A stretch of 64,000 nt of DNA, from NCBI GenBank assembly GCA_964511875.1, contig CAZEHS010000003.1, forward strand, positions 1 through 64,000, written 5' to 3'. Origin of the DNA: CAZEHS01 sp964511875 (GTDB taxonomy: Bacteria; Bacillota; Clostridia; Peptostreptococcales; Acidaminobacteraceae). Under the pieces are notes generated by a model. The model searched no databases. It saw nothing but the letters and a program-made list of their open reading frames with translations, and was not told the DNA's origin. How positions within the stretch are numbered: the first letter of the stretch is position 1; each line of letters starts with the position of its first letter. Made by a program: the position numbers and the translations under genes. This document shows, piece after piece, positions 52,509-61,655 of the stretch.

Positions 52509-54005
52509 TTATGCGGTCTTGTGTTCCTTGGCAGCTAATGCTTCGAGTTCTTTTGAATAACTCCTTTGTCCGATTTCATGCCAGAGTTCTGCACCTTTGA
52601 TGCCGCAGCGCTCAGGAATGAATACCGGATCCAGCCCCATTTTCTTTTGTGCTTCATAGTCCTTCAGTGTAGCAAGAGCCGGTTTTGTCAGTATGATGAT
52701 GACAATGATATTCATCCAGGCCATCATCCCAACGCCAATATCCGCGAGGTTCCAGGCAACATCGGAGGTTCGGATGGTTCCAAGGAACGTCATCAGTACA
52801 AGCATGACACGCACCACCTGGGTGATGGCTTTGAAATTCCGGTTGTTCTTGAACAGGTAAGCCACATTGGAATCCGCATAGAATCCGAAGGCCAGCAAGG
52901 TTGTGAAGGCGAAGAAGAACAGCGCGACAGCGATGAACGGGCCGCCGAACCCAGGAAACATCGTATCAATGGCTGCCTGAGTAAATGCACTGCCAACGCC
53001 TACACCGGGCAGATTCTCAACAAGAAACCCGCCAGATGGATCAGCCACGTTATAGGTCCCAGTGGATAGGATCATGATTGCTGTTGCCGAGCAGACAAAC
53101 AGTGTATCTACGTAGACTGAGAATGCCTGTACCAGACCCTGTTTGGCAGGATGAGATACTTCCGCTGCACCGGCTGCTTGAGCCCCGGTTCCCTGACCTG
53201 CTTCGTTGGAATATATCCCGCGTTTCACACCCCACATGACAGCGTTGCCGAAAACTGCTCCAAATGCTGCATTGGTGTTGAAGGCACTGCTGAATATCAG
53301 ACCGAACATCTCCGGAATTTTGGTGAAGTTTATCATGAGAATGACAATTGCCAGAAGGATATAACCGATGGACATGAACGGCACTACCGTTTCAGCGAAC
53401 TTGCCGATCCGTTTTACTCCGCCGAAAATTACGAATGCGAAGAGACCTGCAACAAACACACCCATGACCATGGGATCGATACCGAAAGCATTTTTTGCTG
53501 AATCCGCGATATTGAAAGCCTGCACGCCGGGCCCGGTAAAACCGCATGCAATGATAGTCGCTATGGCAAATACAATTGCCAGGGGCTTGTTCTTAAGACC
53601 CTTTTCAATATAATACGCCGGACCTCCCCGGTAGGATCCATCAATCTCTTCCTTCCAAACCTGTGCCAATGCAGATTCTGCATAAGCAGACCCTGCTCCC
53701 AGAAATGCAATGACCCACATCCAGAATATTGCACCAGGGCCGCCATAAAAAATCGCCGTGGCAACACCTGCTATGTTGCCGGTGCCTACCCTGCCCCCAA
53801 GAGCCATTGCAAAGCCTTGGAAGGATGAAACACCGTTCGCGGAGCTGCCGCCACTGAATAACTGCTTCACCATGTCCTTAATGAGCCTTACCTGCGGAAA
53901 GCGGAAAATGATTGAAAAATAAATCCCGGCTCCCAGACATAGATATATCAAACCCTTACTCCAGATCAAACCTGCCAGTTGGCCTGTAAGTGCTGCAAAA
54001 TCCAT
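52509..54005 (-). CDS. sodium:amino acid symporter, AGCS family
   Basis: A 498-residue membrane carrier of the alanine or glycine:cation symporter family (AlsT/GlnT/DagA). About ten to eleven hydrophobic helices; diagnostic stretches are GGRVGTGNIAGVATAIFYGG near residue 70 (shown in full 20 residues) and GAGSAYAESALAQVWK near 103. Substrate is alanine, glycine or glutamine; the GlnK/GlnL-like system two genes away favours glutamine, by analogy with Bacillus subtilis glnT. GGGGAGG ribosome binding site. A repeat element (copy C) lies upstream. Confidence 0.93.
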   Translation of the reverse strand: MDFAALTGQLAGLIWSKGLIYLCLGAGIYFSIIFRFPQVRLIKDMVKQLFSGGSSANGVSSFQGFAMALGGRVGTGNIAGVATAIFYGGPGAIFWMWVIAFLGAGSAYAESALAQVWKEEIDGSYRGGPAYYIEKGLKNKPLAIVFAIATIIACGFTGPGVQAFNIADSAKNAFGIDPMVMGVFVAGLFAFVIFGGVKRIGKFAETVVPFMSIGYILLAIVILMINFTKIPEMFGLIFSSAFNTNAAFGAVFGNAVMWGVKRGIYSNEAGQGTGAQAAGAAEVSHPAKQGLVQAFSVYVDTLFVCSATAIMILSTGTYNVADPSGGFLVENLPGVGVGSAFTQAAIDTMFPGFGGPFIAVALFFFAFTTLLAFGFYADSNVAYLFKNNRNFKAITQVVRVMLVLMTFLGTIRTSDVAWNLADIGVGMMAWMNIIVIIILTKPALATLKDYEAQKKMGLDPVFIPERCGIKGAELWHEIGQRSYSKELEALAAKEHKTA

Positions 54006-54045
54006 AATTGTTCCTCCCCTTGATCACTGTACCCCAGTCGGGGCA

Positions 54046-54140
54046 ATGAAGTTTATCTTGCTTAGTTTAACTGATCCAGGGCCTCTACAGTTCTCCACTC
54101 CTGCTTTAGAAGCGGGAGTCTTAGAACTGTTAGGCATCGG
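54046..54140 (-). repeat. hairpin-rich repeat element, copy C (95 bp, lacks terminal hairpin)
   Basis: Minus-strand copy of the repeat at 50642 and 61526: CCGATGCCTAACAGTTCTAA at the start and AAACTAAGCAAG near the end, closing with TTCAT. The strong distal hairpin of about 30 bases is missing exactly between AAGC and AAG. It lies just after the RocB stop. Confidence 0.8.
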
Positions 54141-54157
54141 AAAGCTCCGCTGGGATG

Positions 54158-55786
54158 CTAATCTCCTGTCGCCCATTGTATTGCCCTATAGATAAGGGCT
54201 GGTGTCTTCATGTAAAGGTCATCTTCATAAACCCGCTCAGTGATCTTGTGAAAATCCTTTCCCCAGGGTCCGATGTTCACTACGGGAATGGAAAGTTCCC
54301 GTATGGATCCCAAGGGAATTTGGTAAATGTCTCCCCATAGAGGCATGTTCTCCTGAGTGTACGCCATGATTCCATCGTTGAAATTGTAAAGTGCATAGCT
54401 GAGATCACTGATACCAAAGAAGTAGTCCCGAACCTGGTACGACTGGTTCCACTGGGTTTTTCCGAAGTCCAGCAGTACTTCCCGCAAGTGGGCAAGATCA
54501 TTATTCACGCTTGGGTAGTAGGGAGGAGACAGTGCAATCACTACTACCGGTTCACTGATTCCAGAATACTCAAGAGTCAGCTCAATCATTCCGTAGCTGG
54601 CCTCTGCCATATCAATTTCATTCCTGGAAATCTGAAGCTTCAGTTCTGCGATTTTTTTCTGGTAAGCAAGGGTGAAGGGTTGCCCAACACGATCACCAGT
54701 TTGTTTGACAAGTTCTTCAAAGAGCAGCACCTGAGGTACCCAGGGCAGCCTGTAGAATGGAATACCCAGATTCTCGGTGTATGCCTTAAAGCAGGTGTTC
54801 ATCGAGTCTATCACATCTTCAAAGGCCTTTCGGCAGTGTTTTTTCAGCAGAGTCAAATATGCTTCCGGAGTCCTGTTGAATGTTAGGATGCTCATGTATC
54901 CCGCAGTGGCGAGAGGAAGGGACACGTCATAACACGTTTTCCTGTCTTTCATGTAAAGCCATACCGGGGGCAAGGTCGATTCTGCACCTGCGGTTTCCAT
55001 GAAGGCAGGATTCATTTCGGTTTTCCTGATGATTTCGGCCAACAGTAAATTGGGATTGAATCCGTTGAAAACCTGACCGACATGAGCCGCCTTGCCCTTT
55101 ACATACACCAGCGGCATCAATTTGCCGACCGAGCCCTGATAGAGCGTTCCCACATCAGGATATTCTCGGTCATGGGGTTCTGCGTTGATCAATAGAGCAT
55201 ACTCCAGTCCGAATCTCACCTTCAGGTCCAAGAGCAGTGGAACGGCTCCCCGCATCCCGGCAGACAGGTTTTCTTCATCCGGCAGGGACAGCAGCAGCAG
55301 GTTTCCGGAAAAATCCGGATCCTCGGAAACCTTTTCCATGAGGGCCATTTCAATGGCGCCTCCGCCCTTCATGTCACACAGGCCTCTACCGAACAGCCAC
55401 TTGCCGCTGAGAGCGTCCTGATATTGTTCTTCAGTGACTTCCAATCTGCCTGATTCGATATGCTCCCGTATTTTTAAAGTTATTGCATCCACATCATAGG
55501 CAGCCTCACCAAGTTGTCCAAAATCAAGGATATCCGCGGTATCCCCATGATGAACCAGAACGACGGTACTTTCCCCTTTTCCTTTCACTAATGCCCACAT
55601 CACCGAACGGTCAAGATGATCATCGGTAATTTTGAAGAAGCCCCGATGCTCTGGATTTTCCGTGAAATAGGGCGTTTCATCAAACCATTTCTGAAAAAAC
55701 GGTTCCAGGCTTTTTTCCATGACGGTGTTCGTATGACTGGGAATTGCAACGAACGCTTTTGCCAGCTCTTCAATTCGGTGTTTCAT
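54158..55786 (-). CDS. rocB: M20-family peptidase, RocB-like
   Basis: A 542-residue zinc-peptidase-like protein similar to RocB of the Bacillus arginine-utilisation operon, whose reaction is undefined. Metal-site motifs of the M20 fold are visible: VLVHHGDTAD (about residue 73), GRGLCDMKGG (about 135) and LLSLPDEE (about 165). The ATG at 55786 has AAAGGAGG upstream; the frame extends to 55804. It is 150 bp upstream of the AGCS symporter on the same strand and downstream of a GlnK/GlnL-like pair, suggesting amino-acid or peptide catabolism. Confidence 0.88.
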   Translation of the reverse strand: MKHRIEELAKAFVAIPSHTNTVMEKSLEPFFQKWFDETPYFTENPEHRGFFKITDDHLDRSVMWALVKGKGESTVVLVHHGDTADILDFGQLGEAAYDVDAITLKIREHIESGRLEVTEEQYQDALSGKWLFGRGLCDMKGGGAIEMALMEKVSEDPDFSGNLLLLSLPDEENLSAGMRGAVPLLLDLKVRFGLEYALLINAEPHDREYPDVGTLYQGSVGKLMPLVYVKGKAAHVGQVFNGFNPNLLLAEIIRKTEMNPAFMETAGAESTLPPVWLYMKDRKTCYDVSLPLATAGYMSILTFNRTPEAYLTLLKKHCRKAFEDVIDSMNTCFKAYTENLGIPFYRLPWVPQVLLFEELVKQTGDRVGQPFTLAYQKKIAELKLQISRNEIDMAEASYGMIELTLEYSGISEPVVVIALSPPYYPSVNNDLAHLREVLLDFGKTQWNQSYQVRDYFFGISDLSYALYNFNDGIMAYTQENMPLWGDIYQIPLGSIRELSIPVVNIGPWGKDFHKITERVYEDDLYMKTPALIYRAIQWATGD

Positions 55787-55839
55787 GAAGCCTCCTTTCG
55801 TCAACGTCAGATGCTACTTAGAATTCTAATGTTCGATTT

Positions 55840-55882
55840 CAAAAAAAATCGAACCGGTTCAGCAAATTTCAACCGGCTCGAA
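55840..55882 (-). terminator. terminator after the GlnL-like regulator gene
   Basis: On the minus strand CGAGCCGGTT and AACCGGTTCG flank an 11-base loop, followed by A and eight T residues. Confidence 0.9.
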
Positions 55883-55912
55883 TAAATATTTAGGAATCTG
55901 GATGATTAATAC

Positions 55913-56740
55913 TTAAGAAGTGAGTTGCAGCAGCAATCCCTCGATGAACTTGTCGATATTGACTTTCCCTCCGATATCCTTTTTCCCGCGTATGAAGTCT
56001 ATCTCTGCTTTTATATCCTCATAGTCGTAGAGGACATTAGCATAGCTTTGAAAGTACTCATTGCCTGTATCCTCTATCCCTATGTGAGCTAAAGTAGTAA
56101 GACCCTTTTTTGCAGCCCGTCGAATCCTTTGTTTAACGATGACGGGTTTTTCACCGATTTCATTGCAATAGGCTGCGAATTCAATTTCTCCATAAGAATA
56201 TTTCCTATTCACCAGATAAGAGACCAACCGGGCAATCTCATGTGTTCCCTTTTCGCCCAGCATTCCGATCGCACCCAGAATCCGTTTAACATTCTTGTCT
56301 ATGTCCTGGCGGGGCTCAGGTGACACTTTCCGATCTCCGAAAACACCCTGAATCTGACTAAGCATTTTTTTTAGTTCGATTTTCTCAACGACCTGACGTA
56401 TAACTGTTTCAAGTTCCAGCCTGTTGATCGGCTTACTGACGAAAAAATCTATTCCAGCGCGGTATGCATTGGATACCAGCTCGTCATCAGAGACCTGGGA
56501 CACCATGATGAAACAGATATGAGGCCGTATTTTCCTGATTTCCTTGACCAGATTGATCCCGTCCAGTTTTGGCATGAGAAGATCTACCAGGACAATGTCC
56601 ACATTCCCCAACAGAATCTCTCTCAATGCGGCTGCTCCGTCATCGGCAAAACCCACCACATCCCCTGCTTCACTCATCTCGACCTGCTTTGTTAAAATCC
56701 GTATCATAGCCGCGTCATCATCTACAATATAAAATCTCAT
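55913..56740 (-). CDS. glnL: response regulator, GlnL/YcbB type
   Basis: A 275-residue regulator: receiver (residues 1-120; DDD near 7-9, phosphoacceptor in VDLLMPKLDG near 54, lysine in FVSKPI) and a C-terminal YcbB-type DNA-binding domain (about 140-275; GEKPVIVKQRIRRAAKKGL). This architecture is that of Bacillus GlnL, which activates a glutaminase-glutamine transporter operon. The ATG at 56740 overlaps the kinase stop (ATGA) and has GAGGTGG upstream. Symbol by architecture. Confidence 0.87.
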   Translation of the reverse strand: MRFYIVDDDAAMIRILTKQVEMSEAGDVVGFADDGAAALREILLGNVDIVLVDLLMPKLDGINLVKEIRKIRPHICFIMVSQVSDDELVSNAYRAGIDFFVSKPINRLELETVIRQVVEKIELKKMLSQIQGVFGDRKVSPEPRQDIDKNVKRILGAIGMLGEKGTHEIARLVSYLVNRKYSYGEIEFAAYCNEIGEKPVIVKQRIRRAAKKGLTTLAHIGIEDTGNEYFQSYANVLYDYEDIKAEIDFIRGKKDIGGKVNIDKFIEGLLLQLTS

Positions 56741-58005
56741 TGATTCCACCTCGTCAAGGATTCTTCCTGAATCTTTATGGTGAATCGGGACCCTTCATCC
56801 ACCTTGGAATCCACCGTGATTGATCCTCTGAAATAATTCTCCACTAAATCCTTCACCAGTGTCAGGCCCAAGCCTCTGTTGATATCGCCTGTCACATCAT
56901 CAAAACGGCTGCTGTATCCCGGTTTGAAGATAACAGCCAGGTCATCAGGCCGAATGCCCTCTCCATTGTCCCGTACTGTTATGATGATCTTGTTTTTAAT
57001 ATGCTCGATTGTACAGCGGATATATCCCGCCTTTTTCTTGCCGATGCTTTCTATGCTGTTATTCAGGAGATTTTTGATGATCGTTGTCAGAAAGTAATGC
57101 TCTTTGATGATGATATCCATTTCAACATTTATGGAAAGGTCTATATCAAACCCTTCCTTATCAATGAGAGACTGGGAATCAGCCCGGATGATCTCTGTCA
57201 GATCAGTCATACGCATTTCCCCGCTGCCGCTGCCAAACTCAGCAAATGCCTCCATTCCCTTGATTCGACGCAAATAATCCTTCTTGATTTCATGAACATC
57301 CTTGGCGATATCCAATGCCATATCCTTCAGATTTTCTGTGATCCGGCCTTCGTTGATCCTATTATATATCTCAAAGGATTTCTTCATGACATCCTCAATC
57401 TCCACAAGGTTCTTATTCATGAAGTAAAGCTCTGTCTTGAAACTGGCTGTTTGGAGCAGCAGATCTCTATAGCGTGTTTCATGTTCCTCCTGAGTAATCA
57501 AGGTTTTCTGATACTGGTAGATTGTAATCAGGATCAGAGCCAATACGGTTCTGGACAGGGCTACAATCAGCAGTGTCCGGACGACAGGTGCTTCTAGTCC
57601 CTGAATGCCGATCCGAATCATGATTTCCAGTAAATCAGAAATGAAATCGCATATGAAAATCGTGAATGAAAATCGTAAAATGCTATGTTTGCCGGGAATG
57701 TGTGAAAACGTCCAATAAATCAGTGCGTATATGACCATGAAGATAAAGTCAGGGGCAACGGTTCTCAGAGTTCCTTCAACACTCCCATAAAGCGGATATT
57801 CTATGATTCCCCTGAATAGGGCCGCAACCAGTCCGGAGGCCGGGATGACTATCAATGGATTGATTTTCTGATAGATATAGAGGAATAATCCCAACACGAT
57901 GACAGACAGCGATGTGGTGAATCCCGGCATGAAAAGATTGATGGCAATACGATTCGCTAATGTCACAGCGAGTATGAAAATCAGGTAATCCTTTGTTTTG
58001 AACAC
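56737..58005 (-). CDS. glnK: sensor histidine kinase, GlnK type
   Basis: A 422-residue membrane kinase. Five to six hydrophobic helices occupy residues 5-165; a helical phosphoacceptor region with KDVHEIKKDYLRRI lies near 245 and a HATPase domain at about 310-418 (LLNNSIES, DNGEGIRPDD, RGLGLTLVKDLVE). It starts with GTG at 58005, AGGAGG eight bases upstream. Partner of the adjacent regulator (4-nt overlap). Likely senses an amino acid such as glutamine; inferred from family and the neighbouring symporter. Confidence 0.88.
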   Translation of the reverse strand: MFKTKDYLIFILAVTLANRIAINLFMPGFTTSLSVIVLGLFLYIYQKINPLIVIPASGLVAALFRGIIEYPLYGSVEGTLRTVAPDFIFMVIYALIYWTFSHIPGKHSILRFSFTIFICDFISDLLEIMIRIGIQGLEAPVVRTLLIVALSRTVLALILITIYQYQKTLITQEEHETRYRDLLLQTASFKTELYFMNKNLVEIEDVMKKSFEIYNRINEGRITENLKDMALDIAKDVHEIKKDYLRRIKGMEAFAEFGSGSGEMRMTDLTEIIRADSQSLIDKEGFDIDLSINVEMDIIIKEHYFLTTIIKNLLNNSIESIGKKKAGYIRCTIEHIKNKIIITVRDNGEGIRPDDLAVIFKPGYSSRFDDVTGDINRGLGLTLVKDLVENYFRGSITVDSKVDEGSRFTIKIQEESLTRWNQ

Positions 58006-58166
58006 AGCCCATGCCTCCTGCTCGATTTGATATCCAGCTGCGGTAAGACTATCGTAACAGAGGTATGGGAATACAGCAAGAGTATGCAGGAAACCGCTGT
58101 CATCGGAGCCTGCTGATCAATTCCCGAATCAAATTTAGCGATTAAACACTTCTGATTCAGGGTATA

Positions 58167-58183
58167 ACAGCAAGACTTGCTGT
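58167..58183 (+). promoter_or_regulatory. 17-bp palindrome upstream of the tandem-sensor kinase gene
   Basis: ACAGCAAG-A-CTTGCTGT is a perfect inverted repeat right after a -10-like TATAAC in the divergent region between glnK and the hybrid kinase gene. Likely operator or hairpin; function unknown. Confidence 0.5.
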
Positions 58184-58220
58184 ATTGCAATGTTGAATCC
58201 TTATCGTCAGGAGAACCCTC

Positions 58221-61200
58221 ATGCCTATCGCCAAACGACTATTCGTGGTAATGACCCTTATGATATTCTGCCTGGCTCAGATTCCCGAATCTTACTCTGA
58301 GACGTTTGAAAAAAAATCCGTATTGTACATCAGTTCCTATCACGAGGGCTATAAATGGAGCGATGACATTCTGACCGGTATTCAATCCGTATTGCCTATG
58401 GAGAATCCTGATTTCAGCATGCGTGTGGAATATATGGACACTCAGAGAATCTCGGATCCCGCTTATCTTGACAAGCTTCTGGAGGTTTACCGGTCCAAAT
58501 ACAGAGAAACACGCTTCGACCTGATCCTTTCGGCGGATGATGCGGCCTATACATTCCTTTTTCAGCACAGCCAGGAGATGTTTCCAGGAACGCCGGTCGT
58601 ATTCTGCGGAGTCAATTATCTTGATCCGTCAACATTGAAGGGACATCCCGAATTTGCCGGAGTTGTCGAAGGCTACGATATCCGCAGCACGTTGGAAACC
58701 GCTGTCCGACTGCATCCCGGTATAAAAAAAATATACTACGTCAATGACACAACGCTCTCTGGTCAGGCTGTAATGAAAGTGCTGCAGGAAACGATGGATC
58801 AGTTTGGGAGCCGCTTCACGTTTGAACAGGTTATGGGCCGAAACCTAGGCGAGCTGGAAAGGAAGGTTCAGACACTTCCGAAGGATTCGATCCTGATGAT
58901 GCTGGTCTATGCCCGCGATGCTGAAGGAACCAATTACTCATATTCTGAAAGCATAGCCGGATTGGCAGCGAACAGCAGTGTTCCCATATATGGCGTCTGG
59001 GATTTTCATCTGGGATCCGGTATTGTCGGCGGAATGCTTACAAGTGGTTTTTATCAGGGTGAAACCGCTGCGAATATTGCTCTCAGGATATTGAACGGCG
59101 CGTCGCCTTCATCAATACCGATTGTTACTGAGGAGACCAACCACTATGCCTTCGATGATCTGAAGCTGAAGCAATACGGAATCCGAACGGATCAGCTGCC
59201 GCCGGGTAGTGAGATCATCAATTACTCAGGGACTTCAAAGAAACAGATTCTTGTACTGAATTCTTATCACAAGGGCATGCAGTGGGAGGATGATATTGAC
59301 CTTGGCCTTAGAGATGCATTATCAGACCGGCTTGATCATATTGACCTGACTTATGAATTCATGGATGTGAAAAGGAATCCGGATCCGGTTAACGTTCAAC
59401 ATGCCAACCAGTCACTGATAAAAAAATATGTCAACAAGCGGTTTGATGCGATTTTAGCTGCTGATGATGATGCTTTCAAGTTCCTTACGACATATCATGA
59501 TTCACTGTTTCCAGATACCCCCGTTGTTTTCAGCGGCGTTAATTATTATGAAGACTCAATGATTGGAGGCAGCCCCTGGTATACTGGAGTTGTGGAAGCC
59601 TACGACCTGAATGATACCCTTGATGCGGCTCTGGATATGATACCGGAAGCAAAACGCGTCATCGTCATCAATGACACGACCCTGACAGGGAAGGCCAACC
59701 ACCGTAACATCGAGAATATCATTGGCCTCTATAAGGATCGCCTTACATTTGACTTTTGGGAAAATGTCAATATGTCGGACATCCAGAGCATGGTTAAAAT
59801 ACTTCCTAAAGATACCTTTATCCTGCTGATGTCCTTCAATCGCGACAAATCAAACAACAGTTATTCGTATGATGACAGTATCCGCTTGATCTCGGCGGAT
59901 TCTTCCGTTCCTATATTTGGCGTGTGGGACTTTTACCTGGGAAAAGGCCTGATGGGCGGCATGCTTACCAGCGGCTTCAATCAGGGAAAGGCCGCCGGCG
60001 CCATGATTGGAAAAATATTGGATGGTGCATCGCCATCTGCATTACCGGTCATCCGAAAAAGTCCTAATCAATATATGTTCGATCTTAAAGAAATCAAGCG
60101 CTATGGAATCAGCACATTGGAACTTCCGCCAGGGAGCAAGGTAATCAACAACACCTTTGCATTCAAATCATTTTATGACTCCAACCGAATGCTGGTCATG
60201 GTGACCGCTTTTATCGTTCTGAGCCTGTGTGTGCTGGTTCTGACTCTCATGGTGCTGCTGCTGAAGAACAATCTTCGGATCCGAAAACGATTTGAAGGAG
60301 AACTTGAAACCGCCAGAGCTGCCGCTGAGCAGGCAAGCCTTGCAAAAGGGCGTTTTCTGGCAAATATGAGCCATGAAATCCGTACGCCGATGAATGGACT
60401 TATCGGTATGACCGACCTTGTCTTACAAACGGAATTGGCACCGACACAAAGAAAATACCTTGATACGGTACGAGCCTCCGCACATTCGCTCCTACGGGTT
60501 ATCAACGATATTCTCGATTATTCCAAGATCGAAGCCGGGAAACTGGGAATAAGCCAGGAACCCTTCAACCTTCATGAACTGATCACAGAGATCGCTGACC
60601 TGTTTCGAATCAGTGCTTCTCAGAAGGGACTGATCCTTGAATCCGATGTGGAAGCCGATATCCCTCAGATTGTATCCGGTGACAGCGTACGGATTCGTCA
60701 GGTGCTGAGCAACCTGATTACCAACGCCATTAAATTCACTGACAAGGGAATCATAACCCTGAAGGTTCTGTCCACTCCCTCGGAATTGGAGTTTCCTATG
60801 TATCGTTTCATGGTTCAGGATACCGGTATTGGAATCGCACATGATAAACAGGATCAGATTTTCCAGGATTTCACACAATTCGACAGTACGTCGATTCGTG
60901 CAGGAGTGGGAAGCGGATTAGGGCTGTCAATCTCACGGCAGCTGGTGGAACTTATGGATGGCGCACTTCATGTTGAAAGCGAACCAGGGATAGGCAGCCG
61001 ATTCTATTTTGATATCCCCCTTGAGTCCGGATCACTGTCACAAAGCCCGGCAATCCTCAAGGAGGAAAGCTCAGAACGGCACCCCAATATAAGGATCCTT
61101 GTTGCTGAAGACGATGAAATCAGCCAGTCGCTGATGCGAATCATTCTCGAGCAAAGAGGATACTCCGTGACAACCGTATCAAACGGGCTTCTTGCCATTG

Positions 61201-61472
61201 AAGCAATTAAGGAAAACACCTTCGATCTGATCATGATGGATGTCAGCATGCCTGAACTTAATGGGTTTGAAACAACAGCAGCAATCAGAAGCCGGGAGGC
61301 TCCTGGTGCACGCATCCCAATCATTGCAATGACTGCATATGCACTCAAGGGCGACAGGGAAAAAGTCATTGCAGCCGGTATGGATGATTATGTAACCAAA
61401 CCCGTCCAGATGAATGAGGTGCATGAAAAGGTAGAGCGATTGCTGAATCGGTTTTCGGATGATGCCTCATGA
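58221..61472 (+). CDS. hybrid histidine kinase with two tandem ABC-substrate-binding-type sensors
   Basis: A 1083-residue membrane kinase: signal peptide (1-27), two consecutive ABC_sub_bind domains (PF04392; about 32-330 and 342-640) sharing YGVWDFHLG/FGVWDFYLG and GGMLTSGF, one membrane helix (about 657-682), a HisKA domain (phospho-His in SHEIRTPMNG near 717), HATPase (GVGSGLGLSISRQLVE near 900) and a receiver (phospho-Asp in MMDVSMPELNG near 1005; lysine in YVTKPV). No HPt domain, so an external HPt is needed. AGGAGAACCC precedes the ATG. Ligand unknown. Confidence 0.93.
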   Translation: MPIAKRLFVVMTLMIFCLAQIPESYSETFEKKSVLYISSYHEGYKWSDDILTGIQSVLPMENPDFSMRVEYMDTQRISDPAYLDKLLEVYRSKYRETRFDLILSADDAAYTFLFQHSQEMFPGTPVVFCGVNYLDPSTLKGHPEFAGVVEGYDIRSTLETAVRLHPGIKKIYYVNDTTLSGQAVMKVLQETMDQFGSRFTFEQVMGRNLGELERKVQTLPKDSILMMLVYARDAEGTNYSYSESIAGLAANSSVPIYGVWDFHLGSGIVGGMLTSGFYQGETAANIALRILNGASPSSIPIVTEETNHYAFDDLKLKQYGIRTDQLPPGSEIINYSGTSKKQILVLNSYHKGMQWEDDIDLGLRDALSDRLDHIDLTYEFMDVKRNPDPVNVQHANQSLIKKYVNKRFDAILAADDDAFKFLTTYHDSLFPDTPVVFSGVNYYEDSMIGGSPWYTGVVEAYDLNDTLDAALDMIPEAKRVIVINDTTLTGKANHRNIENIIGLYKDRLTFDFWENVNMSDIQSMVKILPKDTFILLMSFNRDKSNNSYSYDDSIRLISADSSVPIFGVWDFYLGKGLMGGMLTSGFNQGKAAGAMIGKILDGASPSALPVIRKSPNQYMFDLKEIKRYGISTLELPPGSKVINNTFAFKSFYDSNRMLVMVTAFIVLSLCVLVLTLMVLLLKNNLRIRKRFEGELETARAAAEQASLAKGRFLANMSHEIRTPMNGLIGMTDLVLQTELAPTQRKYLDTVRASAHSLLRVINDILDYSKIEAGKLGISQEPFNLHELITEIADLFRISASQKGLILESDVEADIPQIVSGDSVRIRQVLSNLITNAIKFTDKGIITLKVLSTPSELEFPMYRFMVQDTGIGIAHDKQDQIFQDFTQFDSTSIRAGVGSGLGLSISRQLVELMDGALHVESEPGIGSRFYFDIPLESGSLSQSPAILKEESSERHPNIRILVAEDDEISQSLMRIILEQRGYSVTTVSNGLLAIEAIKENTFDLIMMDVSMPELNGFETTAAIRSREAPGARIPIIAMTAYALKGDREKVIAAGMDDYVTKPVQMNEVHEKVERLLNRFSDDAS

Positions 61473-61479
61473 ATGAACA

Positions 61480-61525
61480 GAACGTACCTGGCCGGAAAGC
61501 TTCTGCTTTCCGGCCAGGTACGTTC
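61480..61525 (+). terminator. long hairpin after the tandem-sensor kinase gene
   Basis: GAACGTACCTGGCCGGAAAG and its complement make a 21-bp perfect stem with a TTCT loop. No T-run follows; repeat copy B begins at the next base. Confidence 0.75.
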
Positions 61526-61655
61526 ATCCGATGCCTAACAGTTCTAAGACTCCCGCTTCTATAAGCGGCGAGTGGAGAACTGTAAAGGCCCTGGATCCGT
61601 TCAACTAAGCTTCGGATGGAGTAGAAACTCCACCCGAAGCAAAGGTTCACTTCAT
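61526..61655 (+). repeat. hairpin-rich repeat element, copy B (130 bp)
   Basis: Differs from copy A at one internal base and one inserted A near the end, otherwise identical through GGTTCACTTCAT. Its last bases overlap the stop codon of the convergent diguanylate cyclase gene. Confidence 0.9.
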
